Shown piece after piece: positions 32,691 through 44,849 of a stretch of 64,000 bases of DNA (positions within the stretch are counted from its first letter, which is position 1; every line of letters starts with the position of its first letter). The stretch spans positions 5,146,001 through 5,210,000 of the forward strand of contig NC_070558.1 of NCBI RefSeq assembly GCF_026914185.1. Direction: 5' to 3'. Below the pieces are notes generated by a model that was not told the DNA's origin, did not search any database, and worked only from the letters and a program-made list of their open reading frames with translations. Made by a program: the position numbers and the translations under genes. The stretch is from Puccinia triticina (Eukaryota; Basidiomycota; Pucciniomycetes; Pucciniales; Pucciniaceae).

Positions 32691-33340
32691 TGGGGAAACA
32701 TAAATCACCAGCCTATCCGCCTTTTAAGCTCTTGCGCCTTGGCTACACCACAGCTCGACTCAAACCCTCAACTTCCCCAGGCCAGAGCTTTCATTTTCAT
32801 CCCGCAAAACCCACGGCGTGGCACCGTAACCGTAACCAATTCCACGGCGACCGCGCCAGCCATTAACAACTTGGACACAAGACACCTGTATACTCTTGCC
32901 TCCACGCTACTTGGCCTCACCTACACGCACCACAAGCCGCGGCCCTATCATGCTATTTTTCCGTGAGTCATCCCGTCGCCTTAACAGCTGCTGCCTTCGA
33001 CGCCACGCGGACCCCTGCGTAGCCAACTCTGCTTTACACTTACCCCTAAATCAGGTTTACCTAGGAGCCATTGCAAGGACCCTCATTGTGTCTACTCGAA
33101 GTGGTACTGACTTTCAAATTGCTTCATGTCAGCATTTACCAGAACGGACGGACACTGATTCCCCTATTACAGGTCATGTAGACTCTGATTTTCTGAGTAA
33201 ATCATTGATTTCTTCCTCTACTGCGAAGCCTGCTGACCCAAGCCATCCGTTCCAAATGATCTGTATTACAATATTTAGCCGTAGCAACTTTTGACCCAGC
33301 CGTCGGGCTGGGTAATATCACCATCTTGACTAAATTTTGT
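32691..33340. other. Stretch without a supported gene
   Basis: Several plus-strand frames are open, but none shows start, splice and composition together. It could be the 5' part of the uncertain gene at 33341. Confidence 0.3.
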
Positions 33341-33772
33341 ATGGACAGCTACACACACACTCAGATCTCAGCTCCAACAATGCAAATACCACAGCTTGCG
33401 CAGTTAAGTCGCTCGCCCCAGTCTGCTCAATCTCGTGAGGGGGTTGTTCTGAAATTAGCTGTAAACATCAATGCCAAGGCAATTTGCGGTTGTTTCACTG
33501 GTCAGTATCCTTTGGACTTCTCTCCCTCAGACTGCAGCTTGTCAAAACCATGTATTTGGAAATTACAGCTGGTAACTTTACCAACTACGTCACCCAATTC
33601 TTCAAGGACACTTACTTAATCTGTGACATTGAATTCCGGATCAATGCCCAAGCCATCCGAGAAACCTCATACGTTAACATCGCCCGTGCTGTGGACTGCG
33701 AAGTCGCCGGAGCTGTTGCCGGTATTGCTGCCGCTGCGTCTAACCCTTGGTTGAGACTGGACTACCGCTGAG
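33341..33772 (+). CDS. Possible small spliced gene, unrecognised
   Basis: An ATG at 33341 opens a frame (MDSYTHTQISAPTMQIPQLA...). Around 33501-33531 a GTCAGT donor and a CTCAG acceptor bracket a 30-nt C/T-rich stretch. The downstream block (about 33545-33769) reads MYLEITAGNFTNYVTQFFKDTYLICDIEF...ARAVDCEVAGAVAGIAAAAS and ends at TGA. I could not make both halves join in frame with the canonical sites, so the model is uncertain. Confidence 0.25.
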
Positions 33773-35277
33773 GCCACAACTGATTGGGATCAGTGTGGAA
33801 GAGATGTTTAGTTGCTCTTGAGAGACAGCCACAATCTTACTAATTCGTCTCTATTCCCCGCATAGCTGCCGCCGACACTGGTGACGCCCCAGCTCCCGCT
33901 GCCAAATCCTTGGTGAGCATATCCAACCTTCTCACCATATCATCGCTCTCAATTTGACCGGTTCAATTCTTTTTGCGAAGGGATGGTAAAAAAATGAATG
34001 GCTGGGACTCGCATCTAAATAATACCAATTACAGGCACCTCGCTGGCTATCCCTAGCCATCTCGAGCCCTATGTAGGATCAACAGTAGGCTACAAAACCC
34101 CGTCGTCATTCTCAATCCAACTTTCCTGCTTCCCTGCGTCACATTACTCCAACAACTCTCAGCCTTCTCAGTTCTCTTCAACAAACAAGCGGTCCTACCA
34201 AAGAACTGGCGCCGACAAAAATGAGTCTACCAACGCTCCGCCTAACATGTCTCACTTTCCCAAGCGCACCAGTCATCTGGATCATCCTGATTCACAAAGT
34301 TCAATCAGTGAGAAAGTGGCCCAATCTTGTGTGAGATCCTGGTTCTCATCATCTGCCTGTTGTACCAGCTTCTTTCATGTTTCCCAGGTACTCATGTCTT
34401 ATCTCTGTTTGTGTAACTGCCTGTGTGGTATTACAATTAATGTGTGGATTTTATCCATTTATTCATTTGCTATATTACTACAATCTTTGTTTGTGCCATA
34501 CAAGACCCAAATGAATAAAGAAATAAAGACCACATGTGTCCTATTAGCCCAATTTCACATGAGCTGCTTCACTTACAACAAAAACAAATTCAGGATCATG
34601 CTGCAATGCAAACTAACTATAACTATAATCTCTAATACTGCTCACCCAATCTTCATCAATAAAGTTGAGGAAATAGAGCCTAATTTGCATGACATTCTTT
34701 GAGAAAATGTTAATAACTTTGATCATCAATTAAATTCATATTTCCCTTATACACAAAGCCTGATTGACTGGAAAAAGTAAAGCTCAGACAGCCCAAGCTG
34801 GAAAATGAAAAGTGTCCATGGCATCGGAGTGTTTTCTGTTGGAGTGCACTACTTATTTGGTAGTTGTTTTGCCTTCAATTTCTTTTTCAATATTTTGAAA
34901 TTAGAAATTAACCAAATACCAACAGGATAGTATGCTGAAATAACCTCAAAGGTTACAGCTCAATGTGCTTCATCAACTTCTAAAGAAAATACTTGAGTTG
35001 ACCATGAGAACTTTGTGTTATTGTTGTTGCATTTGCATCCCTAATTTTATTCAAAAAGTGAACACATGAACATTTAACACTGGTTTTCTAGGATCTGCAG
35101 CGGCGCAGCCGCCTTGGCCTCTAGTATATCAATAAGGAAAAGAGAAAGAAAGTAGGGGAGAACAATCCCAAGAACAGAAAAGGGTAACGAGAAAATGATG
35201 CGCGCTGATGTGCAACAACAATCAAGAGCTAAATGAAATATGTCATAACAATGTAGATCAGAACCGTATCCATCAAC
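33773..35277. other. 1.5-kb AT-rich stretch without a supported gene
   Basis: Only short frames with unconvincing composition; no recognised repeats. Confidence 0.35.
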
Positions 35278-35956
35278 CAAGCTTAACAAAGCCTCACTGT
35301 GAGAGCCCCAAAGGGGCAGCCCTGCAGGGTCTCTGTCTCACAGAGAGGCTTACCTTCAAAAACCTGTATCTGGCCTGAGAGCCCCAGGAATATCAGCCTG
35401 TATCAGGCTTTTTTTCACTCTTTTCATTTTTAAACATCAACCATTGGCCCGTTGAAGTTGCCCTTCTGGACTTAAGAAGTGCTTTGGAGTGCGCTTCTTC
35501 TGATGCAATTTGGGCCTTGACGTAGCTGCTAATATAATGCCTGATCCTCCTGGTTGAAATTTCCAATCATGGAGGAAAAGTGGCTGTGTAGGGAGTGAGA
35601 TTTACTGTACAGAACTGTACAACTCTATTAGCCATCTCAAAGAATTCTTGGAAAGTGAGCTCCTTTGAGCCAATCTCCAGCTCATGGGAGGAGGGCAATT
35701 GTGGCATGCCTACCACCAATTTGAAGAGGAGATGCAGGTTGTTCACCGGTTCAAGAGGCGGGCAACATGCCCTCTGGGAAGTGGGGGATTTGGGGGCACA
35801 AAGTTGGCCACCTGCAAAAAACACCAACTGCACACGGGGCTCTCACGCCAGGAATTGTGGATTGCACACAAGTCCCTCCCTGACGGGAGGTCGCACTTTG
35901 TGCAAGGCGCTTCGCGCCCCTGCCCCCCAGCAGGCGAGGGACTTGTGCTAAGTTCG
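35278..35956. mobile_element. Small TIR element, subfamily 2 copy 2
   Basis: 679 bp, from CAAGCTTAACAAAGCCTC to ...GACTTGTGCTAAGTTCG, collinear with 27451-28120. It has an extra AAGGGGCAGCCCTG segment near the left end and a small deletion in CTCCAGGAGTCCAG. The flanks (TCCATCAAC and CCTGAACTC) do not match, so this copy may be recombinant or its flank has changed. Confidence 0.85.
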
Positions 35957-36393
35957 CCTGAACTCAGGCTTTGGAGCGGCATGGACTTTGTCTGAACCGT
36001 ATTTCTCATCTCAGATCATCCGTCCACCCCGAATCCCAGCAAATACATATCAAGAGCTTATTGATCACTTCCCCGCGTGTCTTCTGTGTTTCAAGCTCTC
36101 AGCCGCTGAGTACCAAGTCGCTAAAACCTTTTCCTGATCACAACTTCTGGTCCCTTTTGCCGGCTTTTCCTCCTAAATTACTCCCTTCTGATCTTTCAAC
36201 AAACCACCTCCAACAAGGATCTAACCCCCGTTGCCTCTCAAAATAAATCCCCCCCCCTCTCTAAGCTAAAATTTGAATCCTGAATCCCCACAACTCTTTT
36301 CTGGATCACCGCGAAGGCAACGCTCAGCGCACTTTTCCCTTCCAGTAACTGCCGACGGCCCAGCACAGGTCGGAGTTCCACACCGGTGAACAC
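35957..36393 (+). promoter_or_regulatory. Upstream region of the secreted-protein gene
   Basis: No gene is recognised. C/T-rich runs near 36240-36262. It would contain the promoter of the gene starting at 36394, now separated from the small TIR element by only a few hundred bases. Confidence 0.35.
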
Positions 36394-37425
36394 ATGAACA
36401 TGTTTTCAAAGCGCCAGCGACTGACCTCTCTTGTTTTGTGCTGCTTTCAAGCGGCGCACTACATAGCCCGGCCTACCCCTCCATTGCATATCACTCATGA
36501 AGCAGATCAAGCAGCAGAAGGTATCTTCATCAGTTTCTTCTCCTCCCACATGGCATATTTGAAATACTCAAACCATGTGATACACTGATAATGTCCCTTG
36601 AAATACGGATACCACTTTCTTTCTGTGTCTAGTTGCCGTGGATAGTCAACACCCTTCAAGTTCCAACATCATTTGGTCGCTCATGAATGGATCTCTAGAC
36701 CCCCAACCAGCCGCGCTTCCAGTCGCTCATAAACGTCAGTTGCCTGCCTCGCCGCGTAGCAAACTAAGCTTAAAAAGCCTTTTTTTGTTGAATTTTTGTG
36801 ATTAAAATACATCAGATGTAGGGGTTACGGTCTTGCTGGAATGGAAACAAAGTACTTACCAAGTTCCATGGCATCACTTTCTTTCAACACTTCCACAACT
36901 TTGGAAACTGATGCTAGAAAAACTTTGAATAATTAACAGGGCAAGAAAGAGTGGAAGAAGAATTTCGTATTTTGGGTACACATTTCACAATTTTCAATCT
37001 ACAAGTTACAGAAGACAAGATATGGATCACCAAGTCTAACAATGCCAATAGGTTGAGGAAGTACCCCAACCCCTGGTCTCTGAAGTTGACTAAGGAGTTA
37101 CGGAAATCCATTCAAGAAATAGAAGAGATTTTCAAGTTAATTGGAGGTTGTAGGTGGCATTTTTTGTTCAAGCTCACTGAGAAGCTGATGGTGCTTGGTT
37201 CTCATTGTGGTGCTACAATGCAATTTTTCAAAGAATTTTCCAAAGGAATGAAGTTGGTATTCTATTCAGCTTCATGGAACTGTTGTTTGGAAGATTGGGA
37301 TCTCTAATTGATGTTCACCTACTTCCAGATTAAATGATCTTCAAAAATTCAAGGGCAGGAGCTCCATCAAGCCAATCAAAAAATCATGGAAGAAAGCAAT
37401 AAAACTGGGCGCCGGATCAAATAAA
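36394..37425 (+). pseudogene. Predicted secreted protein, 5' exons (split by Copia-D)
   Basis: ATG at 36394 starts MNMFSKRQRLTSLVLCCFQ..., a basic N-terminus followed by a hydrophobic core, consistent with a signal peptide. Exon 1 (36394-36520) ends in a GTATCT donor. The 112-nt intron ends CTAG at 36632, and exon 2 continues in phase (VAVDSQHPSSSNIIW...). Another exon (about 36929 to 37133 or 37307) reads EEEFRILGTHFTIFNLQV...LTKELRKSIQEIEEIF. The last one begins at 37329 after CTTCCAG with LNDLQKFKGRSSIKPIKKSWKKAI and is cut by Copia-D at 37425. It continues at 52744. Secreted, helical, Lys-rich; reminiscent of rust-specific secreted proteins. Not expressed intact here. Confidence 0.6.
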
Positions 37426-37460
37426 TGTAAAAATGGTAGACAATTACTTTATTGCAACAT
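37426..37460 (-). repeat. Remnant of Copia-D 3' LTR
   Basis: Only the last 35 bp of the LTR remain (plus strand TGTAAAAATGGTAGA...GCAACA), matching 52074-52108. They join the RNase H frame at TTGCAACAT, so about 630 bp of LTR and the end of pol were deleted. Confidence 0.85.
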
Positions 37461-39035
37461 GCAATGAATTTGGCTTCAGTAGTTAATTGTGCAACCACGG
37501 ATTGCTTTTTTGTTGTCCACAAAATTGGGTTTCCAAAAATGGTGATGACGTAGCCAGATAAAGATTTCTTTGATACAAATGAAGTACCATAATCAGCGTC
37601 CGCCCAGCCGCACAAGGCATTGGTTTGTTGGCCTTTTTTGAAATGAATGCCAACATCGGCCGTGCCTTGAAGATACCAAAGGAGATGCTTGATAAGAGAC
37701 CAATGCAAAAAAGAAGGGGAAGATGCAAACTGAGCCAAGATGGTGACCGTAAACGCGATGTCTGGGCGAGTGTGAAGGGCGAGATAGTTTAACATGCCGA
37801 TTGCCTTTTGCATAGTTTTAACATCAAAAGAAGGGGAATCCAAAGCAACCACTCAATGAAAATTCATCGGAGATGGAGCTTTTACCGTCGTAGCGCTGCT
37901 CATGCCGAACTCTTCAATGATTTTGTGTGCAAAGTCTGACTGATGAATTAGTGATGAGCCATCTTTGTGCCAATCCAGAGTGTATCCAAGGTGTTGATTA
38001 GGCTTTTCTTTAATTTTCAGCACATATGATTTCTTCAAGTCGTCCAAAAAAGCCAGAACCGCCTTCCGGGACCGTCCAACCACCAAGCCGTCGTCCATGT
38101 GCATGTGAAAAAGAACAGATTTTTCGGCGTTGTGAAAAAGAGCATCATCCAAAATTGAAGCCTCAAAATTAATAGAATTAAAGGTCGCCACCAGATGGGC
38201 CTTCCACATGCGCAGAGCTTGCTTCGTTCTGTACAGAGACTTGTTGAGTTTCCAAACCCAACCCTTTTTCGCCGGATCCGGATCTTCAAAACCAAGAACT
38301 TGAGATACGTAGATTGAAGCATTGATGTTGCCATAAAGAAATGCAGTCTCAACGTTGAATTGAAACACATCCCAGCCCAAATTTACCGCTAAAGAAAGGA
38401 TCATCTTTAGCAATTCGTTTCTTGCTACAGATGAATACGTTTTGAAGTAGTGGAGCATATGTTACTGATGATTTCCGAACACCACCCATCGCGCCTTATG
38501 ACGAACAACTTCTTTGAATTTGTTAAGCTTTTTGGTTAACAACCACATACCACCAATGGTTATGGAGGCGGAACGAGGGTGCCAGTGTTCTTTGATTGCA
38601 AAGAATTGAATTTAGATGACAACGTGTTCTCCCATTGAGGCAAAGAGCGTGCATCATTAAGGGTGTTCAAAGTTGAAATCATAAAATTTTCAATGCATAA
38701 AATCATAAAATTATAAAAATTTTAAGTGATGATTTCATATGTACCATTCTAGAAATGTTGCTCTAATTTGAGTGCTTGGGTGCAACATATTTTTTTCAGC
38801 TTAGAATTTTATGATTTTATGGAGTTATGATTTTATGCAAGTCAACTTTGAACACCCTAATTCATTGCTTTGTTGATCAGAACCGATTGATTCAAGTTTA
38901 GATGAGGAAATTCATTGTCCGCAGCAAAAGTTAAATCCGGCAACTCTTGTGCAGCAGCACGTCAAGAGCCTTCTACAATCTTTGATGGGTCCATTGTCGA
39001 AGAAATATCCTTTTGCGCGCGTTGATCTTTTGGTT
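37441..39035 (-). pseudogene. Copia-D pol: RT and RNase H
   Basis: Reading down from 39035: QPKDQRAQKDISSTMDPSK (linker), the RT start ARSLPQWENTLSSKFNSL on the far side of the MITE, FKEVVRHKARWVVFGNHQ, a TAA stop at 38464-38462, HMLHYFKTYSSVARNE, palm FNVETAFLYGNI, SLYRTKQALRMW, active site HMHMDDGLVVG, and a stop near 37853. Then LHTRPDIAFTV and RNase H GWADADYGTSF...LWTTKKQSVVAQLTTEA, truncated at 37441. Two in-frame stops plus truncation make it inactive. Confidence 0.9.
38661..38857. mobile_element. Tourist-like (PIF/Harbinger-type) MITE
   Basis: 197 bp with perfect 16-bp ends GGGTGTTCAAAGTTGA and flanking TAA (38658-38660, 38858-38860). The interior is made of ATCATAAAATT-type inverted blocks. 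It sits inside the Copia-D RT frame. The 3-bp TWA duplication and G-rich ends fit PIF/Harbinger. Confidence 0.9.
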
Positions 39036-39832
39036 TGTCAAGACTCAGGGCTCGCCCCAGAGCAGAGGAAGCGCAAGGAGCGAAACCCTAACCCCGCAAG
39101 GGGGAATGGTGAGTCCGCGCGACCCATAGGTCCATGCATATGCATGTGACTCTCAGACAATAGGAGTAGGCGAGAAGCTGAAACTTTGTTCCTCTCCTTC
39201 TAGCCACGTCTCCACACGACGAAAAGCCTCAGCAATCCAAGAGAAGCACTCCACCAAAAAGGTAAGTAGTGCTCCTTGGATTCGTCACAAGCTGAGGAGC
39301 GAGCAGCTGATCAAAAGATTAATAATCTTATTGCAGCAAGCTTACGCCCGAAGCCGATTCAGACCGCAACGGTTCCAGCCTCATCAATAGGATCTCCAGC
39401 TCAACAAGCGGTAAGTCCATCGATGCAGAGCTTCATAAAGCATTGCCAGTCACTGACTGAGAGAACTGCATGTGCAATAGACTACAGCAGTTCCAGCTTG
39501 CTTCGCACTCGTATTGGCGGACGCTAAAGCATCAAGCCTGATCGAGCATAAGTAAGAGATAACCTATATCTCTCTCTAGATTCCTCCCGGAATTCAGGCA
39601 CTGACTCTAGATTCAGTTGCTGCACACAGGCAGAAGCTCCATCACCACAAACGCGTGGCTCAAGCTGCTCAAGCAGTCCCTTTCAATCTTATTCCATTCT
39701 CATACCAGAGCCGGCAATAGTTCCGCTCTTAGGTACATTATTTGTTTTCTTTCTCTCTAAGTCTCTGAGATTGTCAGATAGACCAAATTCCTAATGCAGA
39801 AATAAAACCTCGCAGTATTGTGGAATCTTTTA
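39036..39832 (+). repeat. 5' LTR of Copia-C
   Basis: 797 bp, TGTCAAGACTC...GGAATCTTTTA. It contains AATAAA at 39801 and GCTCTTAGGTACATT near 39726, which is shared with the solo LTR at 10494-11259. Confidence 0.95.
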
Positions 39833-39843
39833 GATTTACAGTC
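39833..39843 (+). promoter_or_regulatory. Copia-C primer binding site, possibly tRNA-Tyr anticodon loop
   Basis: GATTTACAGTC directly follows the LTR. Its complement GACTGTAAATC matches the anticodon stem-loop of eukaryotic tRNA-Tyr (GTA anticodon), which suggests half-tRNA priming as in copia-type elements. The match beyond 11 nt is uncertain. Confidence 0.55.
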
Positions 39844-39894
39844 TCGGATCTCTGAACCACCCGACCTCATTACCACAACTAAGAGCGGAACACC

Positions 39895-41364
39895 ATGGCC
39901 GGCACTTGTCAAACTCCTGCTGCTTCCTCATCAAACGCAAACTCCAACACCTCCCCCTCTACGAACAATGAGCGCAACCTGTTTAAATGTCCAACCTTCA
40001 ATGGAAAAAAATTTCCCATCTGGCAGCGAAAGGTCAAGACCTATCTGGCCGTCAAGAGTTTGATGAAGTGTATTGAGCAACCCCTACCGCCTAACGCCTC
40101 CGAGCAAGCAAAATTGGAATATGTTCGAGCCGCTGCCATTATCAGCGGCCACATCAAGGACAATATCTACAACCACATCATCACCGACAAGAACATGAAC
40201 GACGCCTTTGCTCTCTGGAAAGAGCTAAAGGGTGAATATGCCTCAGCGTCAGTACTCGCCATCTATCACGCCTGGCGAAAGTGGGAAGATATTCAGTACA
40301 ACAACAATATCAACCGCTACATTACACAACTTGAATTGATGTTGGCGGAGTTTGTGGCTATGGGGTTAGACGTTCCCGGTACTATTCTGAGCTGTACTAT
40401 AATCGCAAGGATCTCAAGAAAAAGGCCCTCCCTCATGGAGACTCTGATCAGCAATGCCAAAATGCTATCACATCCGAAGCAGATCATAGCTAAACTGCGG
40501 GATATTGCCCACCACGACGCCATCTCAGAAACCATGTCCAGGGATGAAGAAGCAGCTACCGGATTGTCCACAGCACTAGCGGCACAAGCGCAACACTCTG
40601 GAAACCGCGGAAACCAGCAGCGCAAGCGGCACTACAACCCTCACCCATGTACCAACAAGCAACATAATCCTTTGGCAACTTCTCACACTGAGGAAGACTG
40701 CTGGACGTTGCACCCTGGTCTCTACAAGAAAGCTTGTTCAAATCCACCCACTGGCTTAGTCACCACCACTGCAACAGAAACTCCGGAATCTGCAAATATT
40801 GTAAGACCATCTTTTGGTTACTTAACAGGCCCGGACACAGCTGGGGTGAAAATGCCCATGGTTTTGGACTCGGGTGCCAGCCACCATATGCTCAATGCTC
40901 TTGATTTATTCAGCACCACCTCACAGGTTAAAATAAGCATTGCAACCGGTAATAAGTGGGATTAGCGTGAGCTGTTTGCGGTAGCCAAGGGGAACCCAGT
41001 GTTGCGACTCAAAAACGGATCGTCCATTGTATTGAAGGACGCCCTCTACGTCCCCAACCTAACTCAAAGTCTAATCTTGTTTGCTCAGTTAATGGAGAAT
41101 AACGCCTCCATCTTACCGGCGCCGTGCGGCTTTACTGTGAAGATTGACAATCAAACTGCAATTGACATCGACACTACCAACTCGATTTTTGAGATGGTGG
41201 GTGTCTGTGAACCGCAGACTGAACCTACAGCAAATCTCACAGTAACTACGTTGGCTGCAAAACACAACAGTTTTGATCTCTGGCACCAACGGTTAGGACA
41301 CGCCAGCCGCAAGAGAATCAAAGTGATGCTCGACAAGCCTCAAAAGCGTGTGACGCCTGTATGA
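39895..41364 (+). pseudogene. Copia-C gag, protease and pre-integrase
   Basis: ATG at 39895. Gag includes LFKCPTFNGKKFPIWQRKVKTYL and the helical body ALWKELKGEY...KWEDIQYNNNINRYITQLE. Late in this frame come the protease active site VLDSGASHHM and then a TAG at 40963-40965. The same frame resumes (KGNPVLRLKNGSSIVLKDALYVPNLTQSL, then DLWHQRLGHASRKRIKVML, the first His pair of integrase) until a frameshift at about 41345. I see no classical CCHC zinc knuckle; HTEEDCWTLHPG is the remnant at that position. Confidence 0.92.
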
Positions 41365-41873
41365 AGGGTAAGGTCACTTGACTACCGTTCAACAGCCACT
41401 TCAAAGCCACTACCTGCTCTCTTGAGGTTGTGCATGCCAATCTTGTCGGGCCCATCACACCCGCGACAAACGGAGGCGCTCGCTATTTTCTCACAATAGT
41501 GGATCAACACTCCGGTTACATACACACGGACATTCTGAAGCTGAAGAGTGAGGCACCAAAAGCCATTCTTGAATACAAGTCTTTCTTTGAGGCGCAGACA
41601 GGTAACACCATTAAAAAACTGATAACCAAAGGCGGTGGTGAATTTGTTGGGAAAGCATTGAGCGCAATTCTCAAGGAGGCCGGAATCCAGGACAATGTTT
41701 CCCCGCCTTATACGCCTCAGCACAACGGATTTGCTGAACGCGCCAATTGGACGGTAATTGAAATGACTCGGACTCAAATGATGCAGGCCAATATGGCCCC
41801 GGAGTGGTGGGGCGAAGCAGTCAAGTCTGCCACAGCAACCACCAATTGCTTGCCTTCTCTCAGCAAAAGTTGA
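41365..41873 (+). pseudogene. Copia-C integrase core
   Basis: Shifted frame with HANLVGPI (first catalytic region; the expected Asp is Asn here), YFLTIVDQHSGY, LITKGGGEF (second Asp of the DDE triad replaced) and YTPQHNGFAERANWT with the catalytic Glu. Two of the three acidic residues are altered, so the enzyme is dead. Stop after SLSKS at 41871-41873. Confidence 0.9.
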
Positions 41874-41882
41874 GCCTCACCA

Positions 41883-44100
41883 ATGGAGCTCATGTTCAAA
41901 ATCAAGCCAAATATGAACTTTTTCAGGCCATTTGGATGTCGCGCTTGGATCGTGAAACCAAAGCAAAACCGTGGAATAAAATTTGGTCCAATAGCTTGGG
42001 ACGGGATAATGCTGGGCTACAACAATGACTTCACGTCATACAGAATTTTTCGGCCAGAAGACAAGTCTTTCGTAACATCAAAACACGTGCACTTTGACGA
42101 GTTGACTTTTCCTGTCTATCCTGCAATGAATAAGAGTCTCAACGTCTTCGGAATCGACAAATTACCATTGTTCACTGAAGAGGATCCTCTGCCCTTCACT
42201 GAGGAAGATCAACTGAATGAACTCCAGCAAAATGAAGATGAAGATCGTGAGGAAGAAGAAGACATTGAACAGGTATTAAGAGAGCTAGCGCCTGGCCCGC
42301 AACTAGGCGACAAGGATCAGGAACATGAAGACCGTCAAGAAGACGCTGAGGACGAGACGGCCGTGACCAATCAGCAGCAACATCCTTTGCAACCAACATT
42401 GCTCCCGCGACTTGAAGTTATCGGCCCTCGCCATCCCACCTTAATCACTAGTGACATTGACCCGGCTAACATCCGTAACTATAGTCAGCGCCAAATGTAT
42501 CATGCAACAACTGTGTCGGAGCCTCAAAACCATCAACAGGCAATGAACTCAGCTGAGTCTCTTAACTGGAAAGAGGCAGAGCTGAAGGAAGTAGCAAACA
42601 TGATTCAACATGATGTGTGGCTACAGCGGCCCCGTGAACCCGAAGATATGCCAATTCCGGCCACTTGGGCTTTTCGGAAAAAGCTAGGCCCAGACAACAA
42701 GGTGACCGAGTTCAAAGCTAGAATATGTGCTCAAGGTTTCCGGCAAACCTATGGTCTAAATTACGAGGCGCGCTATGCACCCACGGGTCAGCCATGCTCA
42801 TTGAGGCTGCTTATCTCTTTTGCCGTTAATCATGGACTTGAAGTTCATCAACTTGATGTAAGGAGCACTTTCCTTACTTGCCCACTCGAAGACAAAGTCA
42901 CTCTCCTTCCGCCTCCCAGACTCAATCTGCCGCCCAACACCATGCTGAATCTCAAGAAAGCAATATACGGCCTAAGGCAAGCGCCATTAGTGTGGTACAA
43001 CCGGCTGTCAAACTACCTGAAGAAGATTGGCTTCACCATTTTGATTGCCAATCCCTGCGTCTTCTACCGCTGCGGGATTGCAGGAAGAGCAGACACCTTT
43101 GTTTACGCGCACGTTGACGATCTCGTCTTTGTCAGCAAGCAACCGCTCCAATTTAAAGAGGAAATGGAGGCAGAGTTCAAGATCAAGTACTTGGGCAAGG
43201 CTAAATTCCTCCTAGGAATGAATATCGAGCAAACTGAGAAAGGCGTTCACATCAATCAGTCGCAGTTCATTGAGCAGAAGCTAGAGGAATTCGGTCTGGA
43301 AAACCTTCATCCGGCATCATGCCCGCTCAACCCAAAAGTCTACCTGAAGAAGCCAACTACTCAAGAAATAGCTGAGTTCCAGAAGACCGGCGTCAACTAT
43401 TGGGCGCTAATCGGCTCACTAAACTACTTAAGCGTACTAACTCGACCTGACATAGCGTACGCGGTCAGTTCTCTGTCTCAATACCTCAAGAACCCCGGCA
43501 TACTGCACTATCACGCTGCTATTCAGGTTTATCGGTACCTGGTGGGAACAATGACTCTCGGCTTAATTTTTCTGAAAAGAGCTGATAATGCATTGAAGGC
43601 CTATGTTGACCCGGATTGGGGGAACTGCCCCAATACAAGAAGGTCCTCTACTGGCTTTGCAATCATTGCGGGATCTCACTTGATAGCTTGGAAATCATCA
43701 AACCAAGCTACCGTGTCGCTGTCAACAACGGAGACTGAATACAAAGCCTTGTCGGACCTAGGTTGGGAATTAGCCTGGCTATCCAATCTTCTATCCGAAG
43801 TCAAGATCCATCCCAAATCGCAAAACATTGAATTCTTAGTCGACAACAGGGGAGCCATTGACTTGGCCAAAAGCAAAACATCTCAAAACAGCTTTTGTAC
43901 AAAGCATATGTCGATCTGTCTTCACTTTGTCCGTGAACTCATCATCAGGCAACTGATCTGACTAAGCTACATTCGCTGTGGGGCAAACGCCGCCGACTTT
44001 CTCACTAAACCGGTTGGCAGGGTCATTATAAGACGGGCACTTGAAACCATCGGCATTAAACCTTTGTCTCAAGTTGCTTCAACCCTACTGGATCGAAGCA
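41883..44100 (+). pseudogene. Copia-C integrase C-terminus, RT and RNase H
   Basis: The longest frame of the window (692 residues to 43961). FFRPFGCRAWIVKP is the integrase tail; an acidic Glu/Asp-rich linker follows; then RT: NWKEAELKEV, ATWAFRKKL, FKARICAQGF, palm HQLDVRSTFLTC, KKAIYGLRQAP, active site VYAHVDDLVFVS, LTRPDIAYAVSSLSQYL. RNase H has DPDWGNCPNTRRSSTGF, VSLSTTETEY and FLVDNRGAID. After the stop at 43961 the RNase H tail (CGANAADFLTKP) continues to about 44100, ending in the purine-rich GGCGGGA before the 3' LTR. Confidence 0.93.
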
Positions 44101-44849
44101 TGGCGGGATGTCAAGACTCAGGGCTCGCCCCAGAGCAAAGGAAGCGCAAGGAGCGAAACCCTAACCCCGCAAGGGGGAATGGTGAGTCCGCGCGACCCAT
44201 AGGTCCATGCATATGCATGTGACTCTCAGACAATAGGAGTAGGCAAGAAGCTGAAACTTTGTTCCTCTCCTTCTAGCCACGTCTCCACACGACAAAGAGC
44301 CTAAGCGATCCAAGAGAAGCACTCCACCAAAAAGGTAAGTAGTGCTCCTTGGATTCGTCACAAGCTCGAACTTAACTAAGTCCCTCCCCCGCCTGAGGCT
44401 TTGCCGGAGGGACTTACGCCCTATCAGGAATTCTCGCGTGAGACTATTCTGAGTTTTGGTGGTAGTCAACTTTGAGTGCCCAGAACTCAACCTAGATGAT
44501 TAGCTAGCAATTCAAAAACTTAATGCATGATAGGCCTACATCGTGTCTTTCTTCTCATACAATTTGGGACCATCTCCTCTTCATCTTCGTGCTGTTTTTA
44601 TTTTTTGAAAACTATGTAAAACTTGATTCCCCAGGTTCGGAGCGGATCACTAAACAACAAAGCCCGTGCGCGATTGGCAGATCTGATACAACGTGATATC
44701 ACATACGTGCATCCTTTTTTTTCACTTCCTCTCTCCCTACTGACATTTTAGCTTTTATCTCTCGACCATTAGATCCGATCATTCTCCTGAAACCCAACCA
44801 CCCCACGCAAAAAGTTTGACCGAGTCAGCTACCGGCAAGAGCTGACAAG

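Noticed and set aside
41151..41336. Minus-strand frames under the Copia-C coding region
   Set aside because: Antisense shadows of recognisable gag-pol sequence.
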